From Solibacillus sp. FSL R7-0668 (lineage in GTDB: Bacteria > Bacillota > Bacilli > Bacillales_A > Planococcaceae): a DNA stretch of 64,000 bases. The translations under genes were made by a program, and so were the position numbers. Numbering within the stretch: the stretch's first letter is position 1; each line of letters begins with the position of its first letter. Below are positions 1 to 8,912 of this stretch, one piece after another. The notes under the pieces were generated by a model. The model made no database searches. It had not been told where the DNA came from and saw nothing but the letters and a program-made list of their open reading frames with translations. The stretch spans positions 2,668,001 to 2,732,000 of the forward strand of contig NZ_JBBOUU010000001.1 in the NCBI RefSeq assembly GCF_038006205.1, in the 5' to 3' direction.

Positions 1-102
1 ATACGTGCTGTTATTCCACTGAAGCGGTGAAAACATCGCAAACTCAGATTCTACTAAAAATAATAGTATTCCAACAAGTACAATCACTAATCGAGTGAGC
101 AT
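1..102 (-). CDS. mreD: MreD, rod-shape-determining membrane protein (N-terminal part only)
   Basis: The gene runs off the left window edge; only the first 34 codons are visible. They encode a hydrophobic first helix (MLTRLVIVLVGILLFLVES) as in MreD, the integral membrane subunit of the elongasome that works with MreB and MreC. Its ATG overlaps the mreC stop (TAATG), so the two are translationally coupled in the mreBCD operon. The call rests on the helix plus the position directly after mreC; the rest of the protein cannot be judged here. Confidence 0.85.
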   Translation of the reverse strand, partial: MLTRLVIVLVGILLFLVESEFAMFSPLQWNNSTY

Positions 103-1022
103 TATTCATCCCCCTCGGCAGTTGCCTCGTCTACTTTATTTGTTAAATCTGCATTTGTTGCATTGCCATCAGAGCCATCAACTGCTGTCATTTTACGCTT
201 TGCAATAATGACATTTTCTAGCATCGAAAAGTCTGCTGCAGGCTTTACATAGGCCATTTTCGTCAGACCAAAGTCATCAGTCGTCACTTCGGTAATCTCA
301 CCGATGAGCACACCTTTCGGGAAAATCCCCCCTAAACCTGATGACAGTACTTTTTCGCCTTCTTTTATTTTCAGTTTTGAATCAATGCGCTTTAATAATA
401 ATTCGTTACGCTCGACGTCATAACCTTCAATTAAACCATGAATTTCTTCATTGTTTTCACCAAAGACAATTGCGGAAACACGGTAATTTTCGTTGTTCGT
501 ATATAGTAGCTCGACTTCAGAGGTATACGGTGTCACGACTACAATTTTACCGATTAGCCCACGCGTTGTCATAACTGCCATGTTCTTTTCAACACCGTTT
601 GCCGTTCCTTTGTTTAAAATAATCTTATCTTCCCATTGATCAGGGTTTCTTGCAATGACCGTCGCCTGAATCGGGTCAAAATCACGTAAGCCTTCCTCTA
701 CTTTGGCAAGCTCACGTAATGTAGCATTTTCAGCCTTTAACGTACTTACTTCCGCCTGTAAAACGGCGAAATCCTCTAAGCGCATTTTTAAGCGTTGATT
801 TTCCTCGTACGTATTCATGAGCGAGTCAATATTGCTAAAAATACCCGTTATGTAGTTTGTTGGCTTTGCGACAAGTGATTGTGCAAAGCCAACTGTATCT
901 TTAATAATTTTTTCGGGTAATGTTGCGTTATGACGATCACGCAAAGAGAAACCAATCAATGCCACTAGAAAAATTACACTTACTAAAAGTATGATTAATT
1001 TTTTATTTGTTAAGTGTGGCAT
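102..1022 (-). CDS. mreC: MreC, rod-shape-determining protein
   Basis: Single-pass membrane protein of the elongasome that links cytoplasmic MreB filaments to extracytoplasmic wall synthases. Residues about 9-27 form one transmembrane helix, about 65-110 a coiled coil rich in E, L and K, and the rest the beta-rich extracellular MreC domain (motifs such as NKGTANGVEKNMAV and SSGLGGIFPKGVLIG). The acidic tail after about residue 275 is low complexity. An AAGGAGG site lies 9 bases before the ATG. It follows mreB by 14 bases and overlaps mreD, the canonical mreBCD order. Length (306 aa) is usual for Bacillales. Confidence 0.97.
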   Translation of the reverse strand: MPHLTNKKLIILLVSVIFLVALIGFSLRDRHNATLPEKIIKDTVGFAQSLVAKPTNYITGIFSNIDSLMNTYEENQRLKMRLEDFAVLQAEVSTLKAENATLRELAKVEEGLRDFDPIQATVIARNPDQWEDKIILNKGTANGVEKNMAVMTTRGLIGKIVVVTPYTSEVELLYTNNENYRVSAIVFGENNEEIHGLIEGYDVERNELLLKRIDSKLKIKEGEKVLSSGLGGIFPKGVLIGEITEVTTDDFGLTKMAYVKPAADFSMLENVIIAKRKMTAVDGSDGNATNADLTNKVDEATAEGDE

Positions 1023-1036
1023 AAGAATAGGCCTCC

Positions 1037-2053
1037 TTATTTTGATTGTTGAGCACGAATAAGATCGATATTATCTAGTGCTTTACCCGTACCAATTGCT
1101 ACACAGTCCAATGGGCTTTCGGCAATAAATACAGGCATTTTTGTTTCATCGCTAATCACTTTATCTAAGTTACGTAATAATGCGCCACCACCTGTTAATA
1201 CGATGCCGCGCTCCATTACGTCTGCTGATAATTCTGGCGGTGTTTGCTCTAATGTTTTCTTTACGCCATCTAAAATCGCTACAATTGCCTCGTGTAATGA
1301 CTTAGAAATTTCATCAGATGTAATTTCAATTGTTTTTGGTAGACCTGTAACTAAGTCACGACCACGAATTTCCATTGTTTCTGCTGGACCTTCTGCACGT
1401 GCTGTACCGATTTCTACTTTTACTTGTTCGGCCGTACGTTCTCCGATTGTTAAGTTATATGTTTTGCGGATATAAGCGATAATCGAATGATCCATTGCAT
1501 CCCCGCCTACACGTACCGATTCACTTGTTACGATACCACCTAATGAAATAACCGCAACCTCAGTTGTACCGCCACCAATATCAACGACCATAGAACCTGT
1601 TGGCTCCCAAACTGGTAAATTTGCACCGATTGCTGCTGCAAATGGCTCTTCAATCGTAAATGCTTCTTTTGCACCTGCTTGTCGAGACGCGTCGATTACT
1701 GCACGTTGTTCCACTGATGTTATGCCAAAGGGTACACAAATCATGACATTTGGCTTCTTCCAGTTAGAACCAGATGCCTTCATTGATTCACGTAAATAGT
1801 ATTGAATCATAGCTGTTGTAATTTCAAAATCAGCAATTACTCCATCCTTCATAGGACGAATGGCTACGATTGAACCTGGTGTACGACCGATCATATTTTT
1901 AGCATCATTACCTACCGCAACGATATCTCCAGTTTTTGTATTTTTTGCTACTACTGAAGGCTCACGTAATACGATCCCTTTTCCTTTAACAAATACTAAT
2001 GTATTAGCTGTGCCAAGATCAATCCCGACATCTTTATTCCCTAATCCAAACAA
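1037..2053 (-). CDS. mreB: MreB, actin-like cell-shape protein
   Basis: Bacterial actin homologue that polymerises on the inner face of the membrane and directs lateral wall synthesis. The 338 residues match the family length. Phosphate 1 ([10 protein letters not shown], about residue 12), phosphate 2 ([11 protein letters not shown], about 159) and the adenosine motif ([10 protein letters not shown]) are intact. The start is a TTG with a GGGAG site 8 bases upstream; the N-terminus [14 protein letters not shown] aligns with MreB proteins from this start. First gene of mreBCD; radC upstream is separated by a terminator. Confidence 0.97.
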   Translation of the reverse strand: MFGLGNKDVGIDLGTANTLVFVKGKGIVLREPSVVAKNTKTGDIVAVGNDAKNMIGRTPGSIVAIRPMKDGVIADFEITTAMIQYYLRESMKASGSNWKKPNVMICVPFGITSVEQRAVIDASRQAGAKEAFTIEEPFAAAIGANLPVWEPTGSMVVDIGGGTTEVAVISLGGIVTSESVRVGGDAMDHSIIAYIRKTYNLTIGERTAEQVKVEIGTARAEGPAETMEIRGRDLVTGLPKTIEITSDEISKSLHEAIVAILDGVKKTLEQTPPELSADVMERGIVLTGGGALLRNLDKVISDETKMPVFIAESPLDCVAIGTGKALDNIDLIRAQQSK

Positions 2054-2370
2054 ATTAAGTACTCCCTTTCTTATAAAAACCGTTCTTTATTTATGGTGTT
2101 ACTGAAATCATACGCTCTATTATAACGAATTACATCAAAAAATTATAGTGTCACAAGCACTGAATCGCGAATTTTGTCGAATGTTTTCAGATAACACTAC
2201 TTTTCTATTGTATTTCTATTTTCGTTTTGAAACAAATAAAATTAATATGTAAGATTTAACAATATCACAACATGGACATGACGAATATGACAATAAGAAG
2301 TTCCTTAATGCACTCATATTTTAATAAATTTTCATAATGTAATAGTTGTTATTGTAATGTAACAAACAAG
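2054..2370 (-). other. Intergenic region upstream of mreB
   Basis: About 320 bases of AT-rich sequence between the radC terminator and mreB. On the minus strand there are TATAAT-like hexamers about 55-80 bases before mreB, but none has a convincing -35 partner at 17 bases. mreB transcription probably starts here because radC ends in a terminator. I see no coding sequence and no riboswitch. Confidence 0.5.
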
Positions 2371-2411
2371 AAAAAGGGTCTATCCCAAAATTACCGTTTA
2401 GGCAGACCCTT
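2371..2411 (-). terminator. Rho-independent terminator after radC
   Basis: On the minus strand AAGGGTCTgcc pairs with GGatAGACCCTT and is followed by a T run. It lies 7 bases after the radC stop and separates radC from mreB. Confidence 0.8.
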
Positions 2412-2417
2412 GTCCAT

Positions 2418-3116
2418 TTAAAAATACCCTTTTTCCTTCATACTAATAAATTGATGATCCCCGATGATAACATGATCAAGTAAATCGACACCAACAATTT
2501 TACCTGCTTCATAGAGTCGTGTCGTAACATCAATATCCTCAGGACTCGGGGTTGGCACGCCGCTGGGGTGATTGTGCGCGCAGATTATTGAAGCAGCAGA
2601 GCGCTTGACAGCTTCGCGAAATATCTCGCGCGGATGCACGATACTAGCGTTTAAGCTACCAACAAAAATCGTTTTCTTATGCAGAATTTGGTTTTTGACA
2701 TTCAAAAATAAGACAACAAAATGCTCCTGCTGCAACGAAGTCATATCCTGCATTAAAAAATTGGCTGCATCCTCTGGCGACCGAATCGTGTAACGCTGCT
2801 CGCCTTCTTTTGATGCTAATCTTCTTCCTAGCTCAATCGCTGCCAGTAATAACACCGCCTTAGCTTCACCAATGCCTTTAATTTCAGTCATTTCCTCTAG
2901 TGTGGCAAATTTCAAATTGTGCAATTTTTCAAAAGTTAGCAATACGCGATTCGCAACTGCAAGTACGGATTCATGTTTCGTTCCTGTACCTAGTAAAATG
3001 GCAATTAGTTCCTGATTCGAAAGACTTTTTGCTCCTTGACGCAATAATCTTTCACGTGGCCGATCTGCTTCATGGACATCATGAATTTTCATATTTAACA
3101 AAGTTGTTTCGATCAT
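2418..3116 (-). CDS. radC: RadC-family JAB/MPN+ protein (UPF0758)
   Basis: The N-terminal helix-hairpin-helix region (ERPRERLLRQGAKSLSNQELIAILL, split here as a description of residues about 19-43) precedes a JAB/MPN+ metalloprotease fold with the metal site AHNHPSGVPTPSPEDID (HxH...S..D). The biochemical role of RadC is unsettled despite the historical link to DNA repair. The ATG at 3116 has an AGGAGTG site. The gene starts 11 bases after maf, in the Bacillus order maf-radC-mreB. Length 232 aa is normal. Confidence 0.93.
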   Translation of the reverse strand: MIETTLLNMKIHDVHEADRPRERLLRQGAKSLSNQELIAILLGTGTKHESVLAVANRVLLTFEKLHNLKFATLEEMTEIKGIGEAKAVLLLAAIELGRRLASKEGEQRYTIRSPEDAANFLMQDMTSLQQEHFVVLFLNVKNQILHKKTIFVGSLNASIVHPREIFREAVKRSAASIICAHNHPSGVPTPSPEDIDVTTRLYEAGKIVGVDLLDHVIIGDHQFISMKEKGYF

Positions 3117-3127
3117 TTACAACACTC

Positions 3128-3721
3128 CTAAACATGTAGTTTGAGAAGTTGTAAAGTAAGCAATTTTTGAACCAATGATGCAATCGGTAAGCCTACGACA
3201 TTATTATAATCTCCTTCAATTCTATCAACGAGTAAGGCGCCACTCGTTTGAATGCCGTAGCCACCAGCCTTGTCAAATGGGTCTTTTGTTTGAACATAGG
3301 CCTCAATCATTTCATCCGATACATGCTTAAAAAGGACGGATGTTTTCTCGACCATTGTATGCTCTGTACCATCTGCTAAAATAATAGCGACCGCTGTCAT
3401 CACCGTATGTCGATGGCCTCGTAGCTGCGTTAAGTGCGCTATTGCTTCTTCATATGAAGTAGGCTTATGTAAAATTTGGTCTTTAAAAACAACGATTGTA
3501 TCGGCCCCGATGATGCATTGCTCAGGACATTTTTTGGCAACATCTCGTGTTTTTAAAAGCGCAACCCCTTCTACATATTCTGCTGCAGTCATAGCTTGTA
3601 CACTTGTTTCTTCAACATCACTTGTTACAATTGTAAATGGCACACCTAACATCGATAATAGTTCTTTACGTCTCGGAGAAGCTGATGCTAAAACGAGTTG
3701 TTCAGTAGTAGTAAAATTCAT
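3128..3721 (-). CDS. maf: Maf-family nucleoside triphosphate pyrophosphatase
   Basis: House-cleaning pyrophosphatase of the Maf/YhdE family, which hydrolyses dTTP/UTP or modified nucleotides to monophosphates and whose overexpression blocks septation in B. subtilis. The signature ASASPRRKELL lies at the N-terminus; the catalytic GADTIVV segment and the ETSVLF and DKAGGYGIQ motifs follow. An AGGAGG site precedes the ATG. It sits between the SpoIIB-like gene and radC, as in B. subtilis. Length 197 aa is typical. Confidence 0.95.
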   Translation of the reverse strand: MNFTTTEQLVLASASPRRKELLSMLGVPFTIVTSDVEETSVQAMTAAEYVEGVALLKTRDVAKKCPEQCIIGADTIVVFKDQILHKPTSYEEAIAHLTQLRGHRHTVMTAVAIILADGTEHTMVEKTSVLFKHVSDEMIEAYVQTKDPFDKAGGYGIQTSGALLVDRIEGDYNNVVGLPIASLVQKLLTLQLLKLHV

Positions 3722-3825
3722 TTTCCAATCCTCCTACTACTATAGTAAACGACAATTCAAAATTTGAAAAATGCCCCAAATCAATTGAATCTAGTCAATT
3801 TGACAATTTACGCATCTTTTTTAGC

Positions 3826-4428
3826 TCAAAAAGTCACTTTCAAGCAATCTAGCTGTTCAAAATAATTTTTTGCTAAATGAAGTCGGATGACATTTGGATT
3901 TGTTGTGAGCTTCAACACTTCTTCAGCGCGCTTTACCCAATCCTCTGGAACTGCTGTTGCGTCTGCCTGATCTATTCCTTGTAATGTCAGCCATTTCGTA
4001 TCTTTCAATGTTTTCGGCAATTGAAGCTGAGCTGGGTTAGGACAACTGCTATGAAACGTTAGTTTTTTATAAAACGCACTTGGCACAACAGTTAATGCCG
4101 TATCTACCTTTTCGATATCTAGGCGCGACCATACAAAATATTGCCCCTCAATTTCCACAATTGCCGATTTATTTAACGTTGGAAACGAGGCAACAAATTG
4201 TGCCGCGCTGTCCGATGACGAAAATACTCCATGCTGCAACGCATAAAATACTTGAACAATTTCTTCCTGCTCTTGCTGTGAAGTCGTTTCTACAACGGGG
4301 CCTGCATCCTGTGCTTGTTCTTCAATCGGCATTTTTAATAGCATGATTAATAACAATACACCGATAATGCCTGTCATACTTCCAATGAGCATCGCCTGAA
4401 AGACTACATTATTTTTTATCTTTTTCAT
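3826..4428 (-). CDS. SpoIIB-like membrane protein with SPOR-type domain
   Basis: A cytoplasmic basic start is followed by one transmembrane helix (residues about 10-31) and an extracellular part in which residues about 55-105 (VFYALQHGVFSSSDSAAQF ... GQYFVWSRL) resemble a SPOR domain, the fold that binds denuded septal peptidoglycan. In B. subtilis the gene upstream of maf is spoIIB, a SPOR protein acting in engulfment; the position and layout match, although the sequence is divergent and shorter. An AGGCGAT site precedes the ATG. I call it SpoIIB-like from position and topology, not from clear sequence identity. Confidence 0.65.
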   Translation of the reverse strand: MKKIKNNVVFQAMLIGSMTGIIGVLLLIMLLKMPIEEQAQDAGPVVETTSQQEQEEIVQVFYALQHGVFSSSDSAAQFVASFPTLNKSAIVEIEGQYFVWSRLDIEKVDTALTVVPSAFYKKLTFHSSCPNPAQLQLPKTLKDTKWLTLQGIDQADATAVPEDWVKRAEEVLKLTTNPNVIRLHLAKNYFEQLDCLKVTF

Positions 4429-4475
4429 TTAGAAATCGCCTCAACTCTTTTAGCTCCACTCTAGCAAAATGCACA

Positions 4476-4512
4476 TAAAAAAAGACGAGACTGCTGTCGT
4501 CTCGTCAAAAAA
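4476..4512 (-). terminator. Terminator after the diguanylate cyclase gene
   Basis: GACGAGAC pairs with GTCTCGTC around a 7-base loop; A and T runs flank it on both sides, so it could act in both directions. The gene that needs it is the one ending at 4539. Confidence 0.85.
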
Positions 4513-4538
4513 ACTTTTCGATATTGTTCGAGCAAATT

Positions 4539-6224
4539 TTACAAATGCTCCTGATAAATAGCCACGCGATTACGTCCGGCTTGCTTTGCACCAATATAGA
4601 GCGCCTTATCAGCAAATGATATTAAATCCGATAAATGATGCGTATGCTCAGGAACACTCGCTAATCCTATAGATACTGTCACATGAACCGTGGTCTCTTT
4701 TTTTAGTTGTTGCTCTAATTCAACTACTTGGAATGACAATCCTTCAATGACTTGTCGATAATATTCGGCTATTTTTAGTGCTTCATCGGACGTTGTGTTC
4801 GGTAATAATACGACAAACTCCTCACCACCATAGCGCGCCAAAACATATGTTTCTTCAACAAGCGCCTGTAATTGAGAAGCAAATTCCTTCAAAATTATGT
4901 TCCCATTCTCATGACCATATGTATCATTTAAACGCTTAAAATGGTCAATATCTAATATAATTACCGATATATTTTCTATTTCTTGTTGCGTGAATTGAAT
5001 TTCCATTTCTTTCATGCGCTCTGTTAAATAACGATAATTATACAAATTTGTTAATGCACAGCGTTCACTTTTATATGTCGTTTCCTCGATGACCGATTTC
5101 TGCTCCAATGCCGTTTTATATGCGGTCACAAGCAGCTGACAATGATCTACTTGGGCTTTATTAAAGGCAAAAGGCACATCACTTTCTAGCACAAGCATTG
5201 CCGGCTCATTGAATTGGGTAATCGGCATGACTAGTAAAGATTCAGCCTTTAAATCGGTTGCCAATAAGTCTTCCATTTGTAAATAAGCTCTTTTTTTTAC
5301 ATCGTGCACACGCTTTTTGGCATACACCTCTTGTAACAGAGCGAGCTGACACTGCTTAATCGCACGTTTTTCAAGCTGATCATTACGATGAATAAAATAG
5401 GCATTTTTTTCATAGACAATGGAAGCTTGCTTTGCTCCGGTAACAAGTAATACCTTTTGCAAAAAATTTTTTGTAACTTGTAGCTGTGTTTCATACTCAT
5501 TAATATTCACTTGAAATTCCATCACATTTTCTAATGTAGCCGATTTTTGCAGTAAGGTATCATAGCTACGTAATAGCTTTGCTGTGATTAAGTAAACGAG
5601 TAAGGCTATGACTACAGCATAGTTTCCATACATTAAGATAAAGACATATAACGCTGTACCTAACAATATAAAAAACACAGAATATAATAGCTCTCCAAAT
5701 AGCCGTCCTTTATATTTAACGGCTTTTAAGTAAGTTTCCTGCTTATTTAAAATCATAAAGGCAACTCCACTGAAAAGCCCAAATATTGCATAAAACAGAC
5801 TATTCACAAACAGCATTTGTAAAAAGGACATTGTTTCAAAATCAAAGCCAATTCCCTTAATAAGGCTATAAGACAGTAAAGGACCGACTAAAAACACCAG
5901 TGAATAGATCGGGTATTGTGAGAAATTTCCCGTTTTCGTGCGACCTAGTAAAAAAGCAATAACAGCTAATTGATAATAAAGTAACATCATCGGCAACCCG
6001 TACAAGTATAAAATCGGAATTGTTAACCAAAAAACATTTATGCGCTTCACTTGTCCATATTTTAATGGATAGCAGGCACCAATACATATTACTAACAATA
6101 AGCTTAAAAATGTAAATAAATCTATTTGATGCGAAGGCACTCTATCAAATAAGAGGGCCAGCACAATTGTTACAATTATGAAAACAACTGTATTCATGAT
6201 TATTCTTTTTAAATAGCTATACAT
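4539..6224 (-). CDS. Membrane-bound GGDEF diguanylate cyclase
   Basis: Predicted to make cyclic di-GMP. Residues about 1-215 contain seven to eight membrane helices, about 230-395 look like a GAF-type sensor linker, and about 400-561 form the GGDEF domain with an intact active site YGGEEF (near residue 463) and the DHFKRLNDTYGHENG metal/guanine segment. No RxxD inhibitory site precedes GGEEF. The frame is open further upstream, but the seven extra codons overlap a GGTGGGGG ribosome site, so I start at 6224. The gene occupies the place of comC between folC and spoIIB in B. subtilis. Its signal is unknown. Confidence 0.9.
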   Translation of the reverse strand: MYSYLKRIIMNTVVFIIVTIVLALLFDRVPSHQIDLFTFLSLLLVICIGACYPLKYGQVKRINVFWLTIPILYLYGLPMMLLYYQLAVIAFLLGRTKTGNFSQYPIYSLVFLVGPLLSYSLIKGIGFDFETMSFLQMLFVNSLFYAIFGLFSGVAFMILNKQETYLKAVKYKGRLFGELLYSVFFILLGTALYVFILMYGNYAVVIALLVYLITAKLLRSYDTLLQKSATLENVMEFQVNINEYETQLQVTKNFLQKVLLVTGAKQASIVYEKNAYFIHRNDQLEKRAIKQCQLALLQEVYAKKRVHDVKKRAYLQMEDLLATDLKAESLLVMPITQFNEPAMLVLESDVPFAFNKAQVDHCQLLVTAYKTALEQKSVIEETTYKSERCALTNLYNYRYLTERMKEMEIQFTQQEIENISVIILDIDHFKRLNDTYGHENGNIILKEFASQLQALVEETYVLARYGGEEFVVLLPNTTSDEALKIAEYYRQVIEGLSFQVVELEQQLKKETTVHVTVSIGLASVPEHTHHLSDLISFADKALYIGAKQAGRNRVAIYQEHL

Positions 6225-6294
6225 ATTTCCCCCACCAGAAAACACTTAAGTCCAACTATAGTACCAAACTAGCGATTCGATGTCACCTGATTTC

Positions 6295-7548
6295 TCATAA
6301 GCGGGTAATTTTCTGTCGTATCTCGCTCAATAAATAGAGTGAACCTGTCACAATTCGTATTTTTTTACTATTTATTGGAGTATGTAGCAAAGCATCTACA
6401 TCTTTTACAACGGATTTTTTACTGGCATTACTTTTTTGAAGTAATTGCTGGGCTGGCATTGCACGTGGATTCTCTATATCCACAAAATAGAAGATGTCAC
6501 TCACTTGTTCCAGCATGCTTAAAATTTTGTCTACATCCTTATCCGCTAATAAACCAACGACAAATTCGATCTGTTGTGCTGGAAATTGCTGCTGAATCGT
6601 TTGTACGAGCATTTCGATACTCGCTGGGTTATGTGCCCCATCAAAATAAACATCGGGTAATACTTGTTCAAAACGCCCCGCTAGTTTTGCTTTGCTAACG
6701 GCTTGCTTGATTTTTTCTTTGTTTACTGGCAAATCAAATGCTTGAAGCACTTGTAAAAATGCAGTAATTGCCAGCGCCATATTTTTTCCTTGATGTGTTC
6801 CTAAAAATTGACGAGATAACTGGTCAATGGACAGCCCTATTGAAGTATGTGTATAACTTTCGTACAGTTTAGTTGGTGTCACACTAAATTCACGCCCGTA
6901 TTGCGCTATGGACGTATGCTTGCTATGCGCTTCCTGTTCGAAAATACATTGAACCTCCTGTGGCACCTCGCCAAGTACAACAGGTCGACCTGGCTTGATA
7001 ATACCCGCTTTATGTGAGGCGATACTAGCGAGTGTCGTGCCTAAAAAATTTGTATGCTCTAGCGCAATGCTTGTAATAACTGAGACAATCGGCGTCACCA
7101 CATTCGTACTATCTTCACGCCCCCCCATACCGGCTTCAAGCAGCACTAAATCCACCTGCTGCTGCTTGAAAAAAAGCAACGCGACGACGGTTAACAGTTC
7201 AAAATCAGTTAACTTCCCACTTAAGCCATATTCCTGTAATTGTTGAAAAATCGCATCTAGCTGCTGGGCATTAATTGCCACACCATTGATTTGAATTTGA
7301 TCATGGATATCGACAACGCATGGTGACATAAACTTCCCAACAGATAGGCTATATTCACGGGCCATTGCCTCCACAAAGGTTAAGGTAGACCCCTTGCCAT
7401 TCGTACCGGCAAAATGCACAACCTTTAGCTCTTTTTCAGGGTTTCCAAGTATTTCAAGCGCCTGTTCAATCGAAGCTAAACCTGGTTGAATCACCGGATC
7501 ACTCGCTACTTGCCAACGTTCTTTATAGACATCTAATAACGGTATCAT
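6295..7548 (-). CDS. Second, divergent FolC-family folylpolyglutamate synthase-like ligase
   Basis: Mur-ligase-fold enzyme of the FolC family (ATP-dependent ligation of glutamate to folates or dihydropteroate). The P-loop GTNGKGST, GMGGREDSTNV and DGAHNP are intact, and the metal/carbamate region reads HKAGIIK. The usual SPHL...ER(I/V) segment is replaced by SPCVVDIHDQI, and the usual EKAG is HKAG, so substrate binding may differ from the neighbour. Its ATG follows the stop of the upstream folC with no spacer. Most likely an ancient tandem duplicate that has diverged; which of the two keeps folate activity cannot be told from sequence alone. Confidence 0.85.
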   Translation of the reverse strand: MIPLLDVYKERWQVASDPVIQPGLASIEQALEILGNPEKELKVVHFAGTNGKGSTLTFVEAMAREYSLSVGKFMSPCVVDIHDQIQINGVAINAQQLDAIFQQLQEYGLSGKLTDFELLTVVALLFFKQQQVDLVLLEAGMGGREDSTNVVTPIVSVITSIALEHTNFLGTTLASIASHKAGIIKPGRPVVLGEVPQEVQCIFEQEAHSKHTSIAQYGREFSVTPTKLYESYTHTSIGLSIDQLSRQFLGTHQGKNMALAITAFLQVLQAFDLPVNKEKIKQAVSKAKLAGRFEQVLPDVYFDGAHNPASIEMLVQTIQQQFPAQQIEFVVGLLADKDVDKILSMLEQVSDIFYFVDIENPRAMPAQQLLQKSNASKKSVVKDVDALLHTPINSKKIRIVTGSLYLLSEIRQKITRL

Positions 7549-8814
7549 TTATACCCATCCTTTGCTTACAAAATAGCTTCGCACTTCGGCAATGAAATAA
7601 AGTGAGCCTGTAATGACCAGCACCTCATCCGCCGTTATCTGTTCCATTTTTTGCTCAAGTAGTGCAATCCAATTTTCATTGGCAAACTTTTGTTGATGAT
7701 GACTTTGTGCAAATAATTGCGCCGCTGTAGCTGCACGTGGTAAGTCAATTTGTGTGAAATGCATTTCTGAAGCAATTTGATCCATTAATTGAATGCTGAG
7801 CGCATGATCTTTGTCCTGTAATGCCGCATAAACAAAGACGTATTGTTTATTCGGAACCACTTGTTGCAATGTCTCAATAAGTGCGGTTGTTCCTTCCGAA
7901 TTATGCGCTCCATCTAATACAATATTAGGGCGCACCCATTCAAAGCGACCTTCCCATTTTGCTTTTTTCAATGCTTCACGTATTTTCACTTCATCTAATT
8001 CTTGCAAAAATAGCTTCGTTGCCGTAATCGCAAGTGCCGCATTGGCAATTTGATGCTCACCAAACATCGCTAGCTCCACATTTCTTAGCTCCATCTCACC
8101 TAAATAATCGAACAGCCCTTGATGAGGCTTTGCAAAAAATTGCTCGTTTAATGTATATATCGGTGCCTGTAATTGCTGTGCCGTTTCTTTAATAACCGCT
8201 AATGCTTCCTCATTTTTCACACCGACTACGACCGGTTTCCCAGCTTTCACAATTCCGGCTTTTTCAGCTGCAATCCGTGCATGCGTGTCGCCTAGCATTT
8301 CGGTATGCTCTAAGGAAATCGTTGTAATGACTGACACCTCAGGAATAATAACGTTTGTTGAATCTAAACGCCCCCCAATCCCTGTTTCAAGAAGTGCCAC
8401 ATCTAAATTTTTCTCGGAAAAATAAACAAGTGCCAGCAATGTCACAAACTCAAAAAAGCTTGGAAATTTGCCACCAAGCTTGTCTGCAATCACCCTAGCT
8501 AAAAGATTGGCAATACGTAAAAAATCAGCGTCCGAAATTTGCTGCTTGTTGATTGTTACGCGCTCATTGGCACGCTCTAAATGAGGCGAAATAAAAGCAC
8601 CTACCGTTAAGCCATGAGCCATTAAAATTTCACGCGTAGCATTTAATGTGGAGCCCTTTCCATTAGAGCCAGCAAAATGAATGAATTTTGTTTTCTTCTG
8701 TGGATTACCAAGTGCATTTAAAATGATGCCTGCCGATTGCAGTGGCTCCCCTTTATACTGACTTGCCTTTAAGCGAAAAATAAAATCTGTGCATTGTTCC
8801 ATCGTTTGAAACAT
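7549..8814 (-). CDS. folC: Bifunctional folylpolyglutamate synthase/dihydrofolate synthase
   Basis: Folate biosynthesis and retention: adds L-glutamate to dihydropteroate and to folates. P-loop GSNGKGST, the SPHLERANERVTI substrate loop, ETGIGGRLDSTNV, EHTEMLGDTHARIAAEKAG and DGAHNSEG are all present, closer to the family consensus than the downstream copy. The long frame adds 29 implausible hydrophobic codons; an AGGGAGAG site before the ATG at 8814 decides the start (421 aa). It lies just after valS, the B. subtilis order valS-folC. Confidence 0.93.
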   Translation of the reverse strand: MFQTMEQCTDFIFRLKASQYKGEPLQSAGIILNALGNPQKKTKFIHFAGSNGKGSTLNATREILMAHGLTVGAFISPHLERANERVTINKQQISDADFLRIANLLARVIADKLGGKFPSFFEFVTLLALVYFSEKNLDVALLETGIGGRLDSTNVIIPEVSVITTISLEHTEMLGDTHARIAAEKAGIVKAGKPVVVGVKNEEALAVIKETAQQLQAPIYTLNEQFFAKPHQGLFDYLGEMELRNVELAMFGEHQIANAALAITATKLFLQELDEVKIREALKKAKWEGRFEWVRPNIVLDGAHNSEGTTALIETLQQVVPNKQYVFVYAALQDKDHALSIQLMDQIASEMHFTQIDLPRAATAAQLFAQSHHQQKFANENWIALLEQKMEQITADEVLVITGSLYFIAEVRSYFVSKGWV

Positions 8815-8875
8815 AATTCTTCTCTCCCTAAAACCGTTAATGAATGCAATACATCCTATTATAGCGAAAATTAAA

Positions 8876-8905
8876 GAAAAGAGGCACCGAAAGTTCGGCA
8901 CCTCT
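8876..8905 (-). terminator. Terminator between valS and folC
   Basis: In the RNA of the minus strand GAGGUGCCGAA pairs with UUCGGUGCCUC through two G-U pairs, followed by a U run. It starts 6 bases after the valS stop, so folC may depend on read-through or its own promoter. Confidence 0.75.
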
Positions 8906-8912
8906 AGTTAAA

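Noticed and set aside
8815-8901. Upstream extension of folC (29 hydrophobic residues) as a signal peptide
   Set aside because: A ribosome site before 8814 and the family N-terminus show that translation starts inside; the extension covers the valS terminator neighbourhood.
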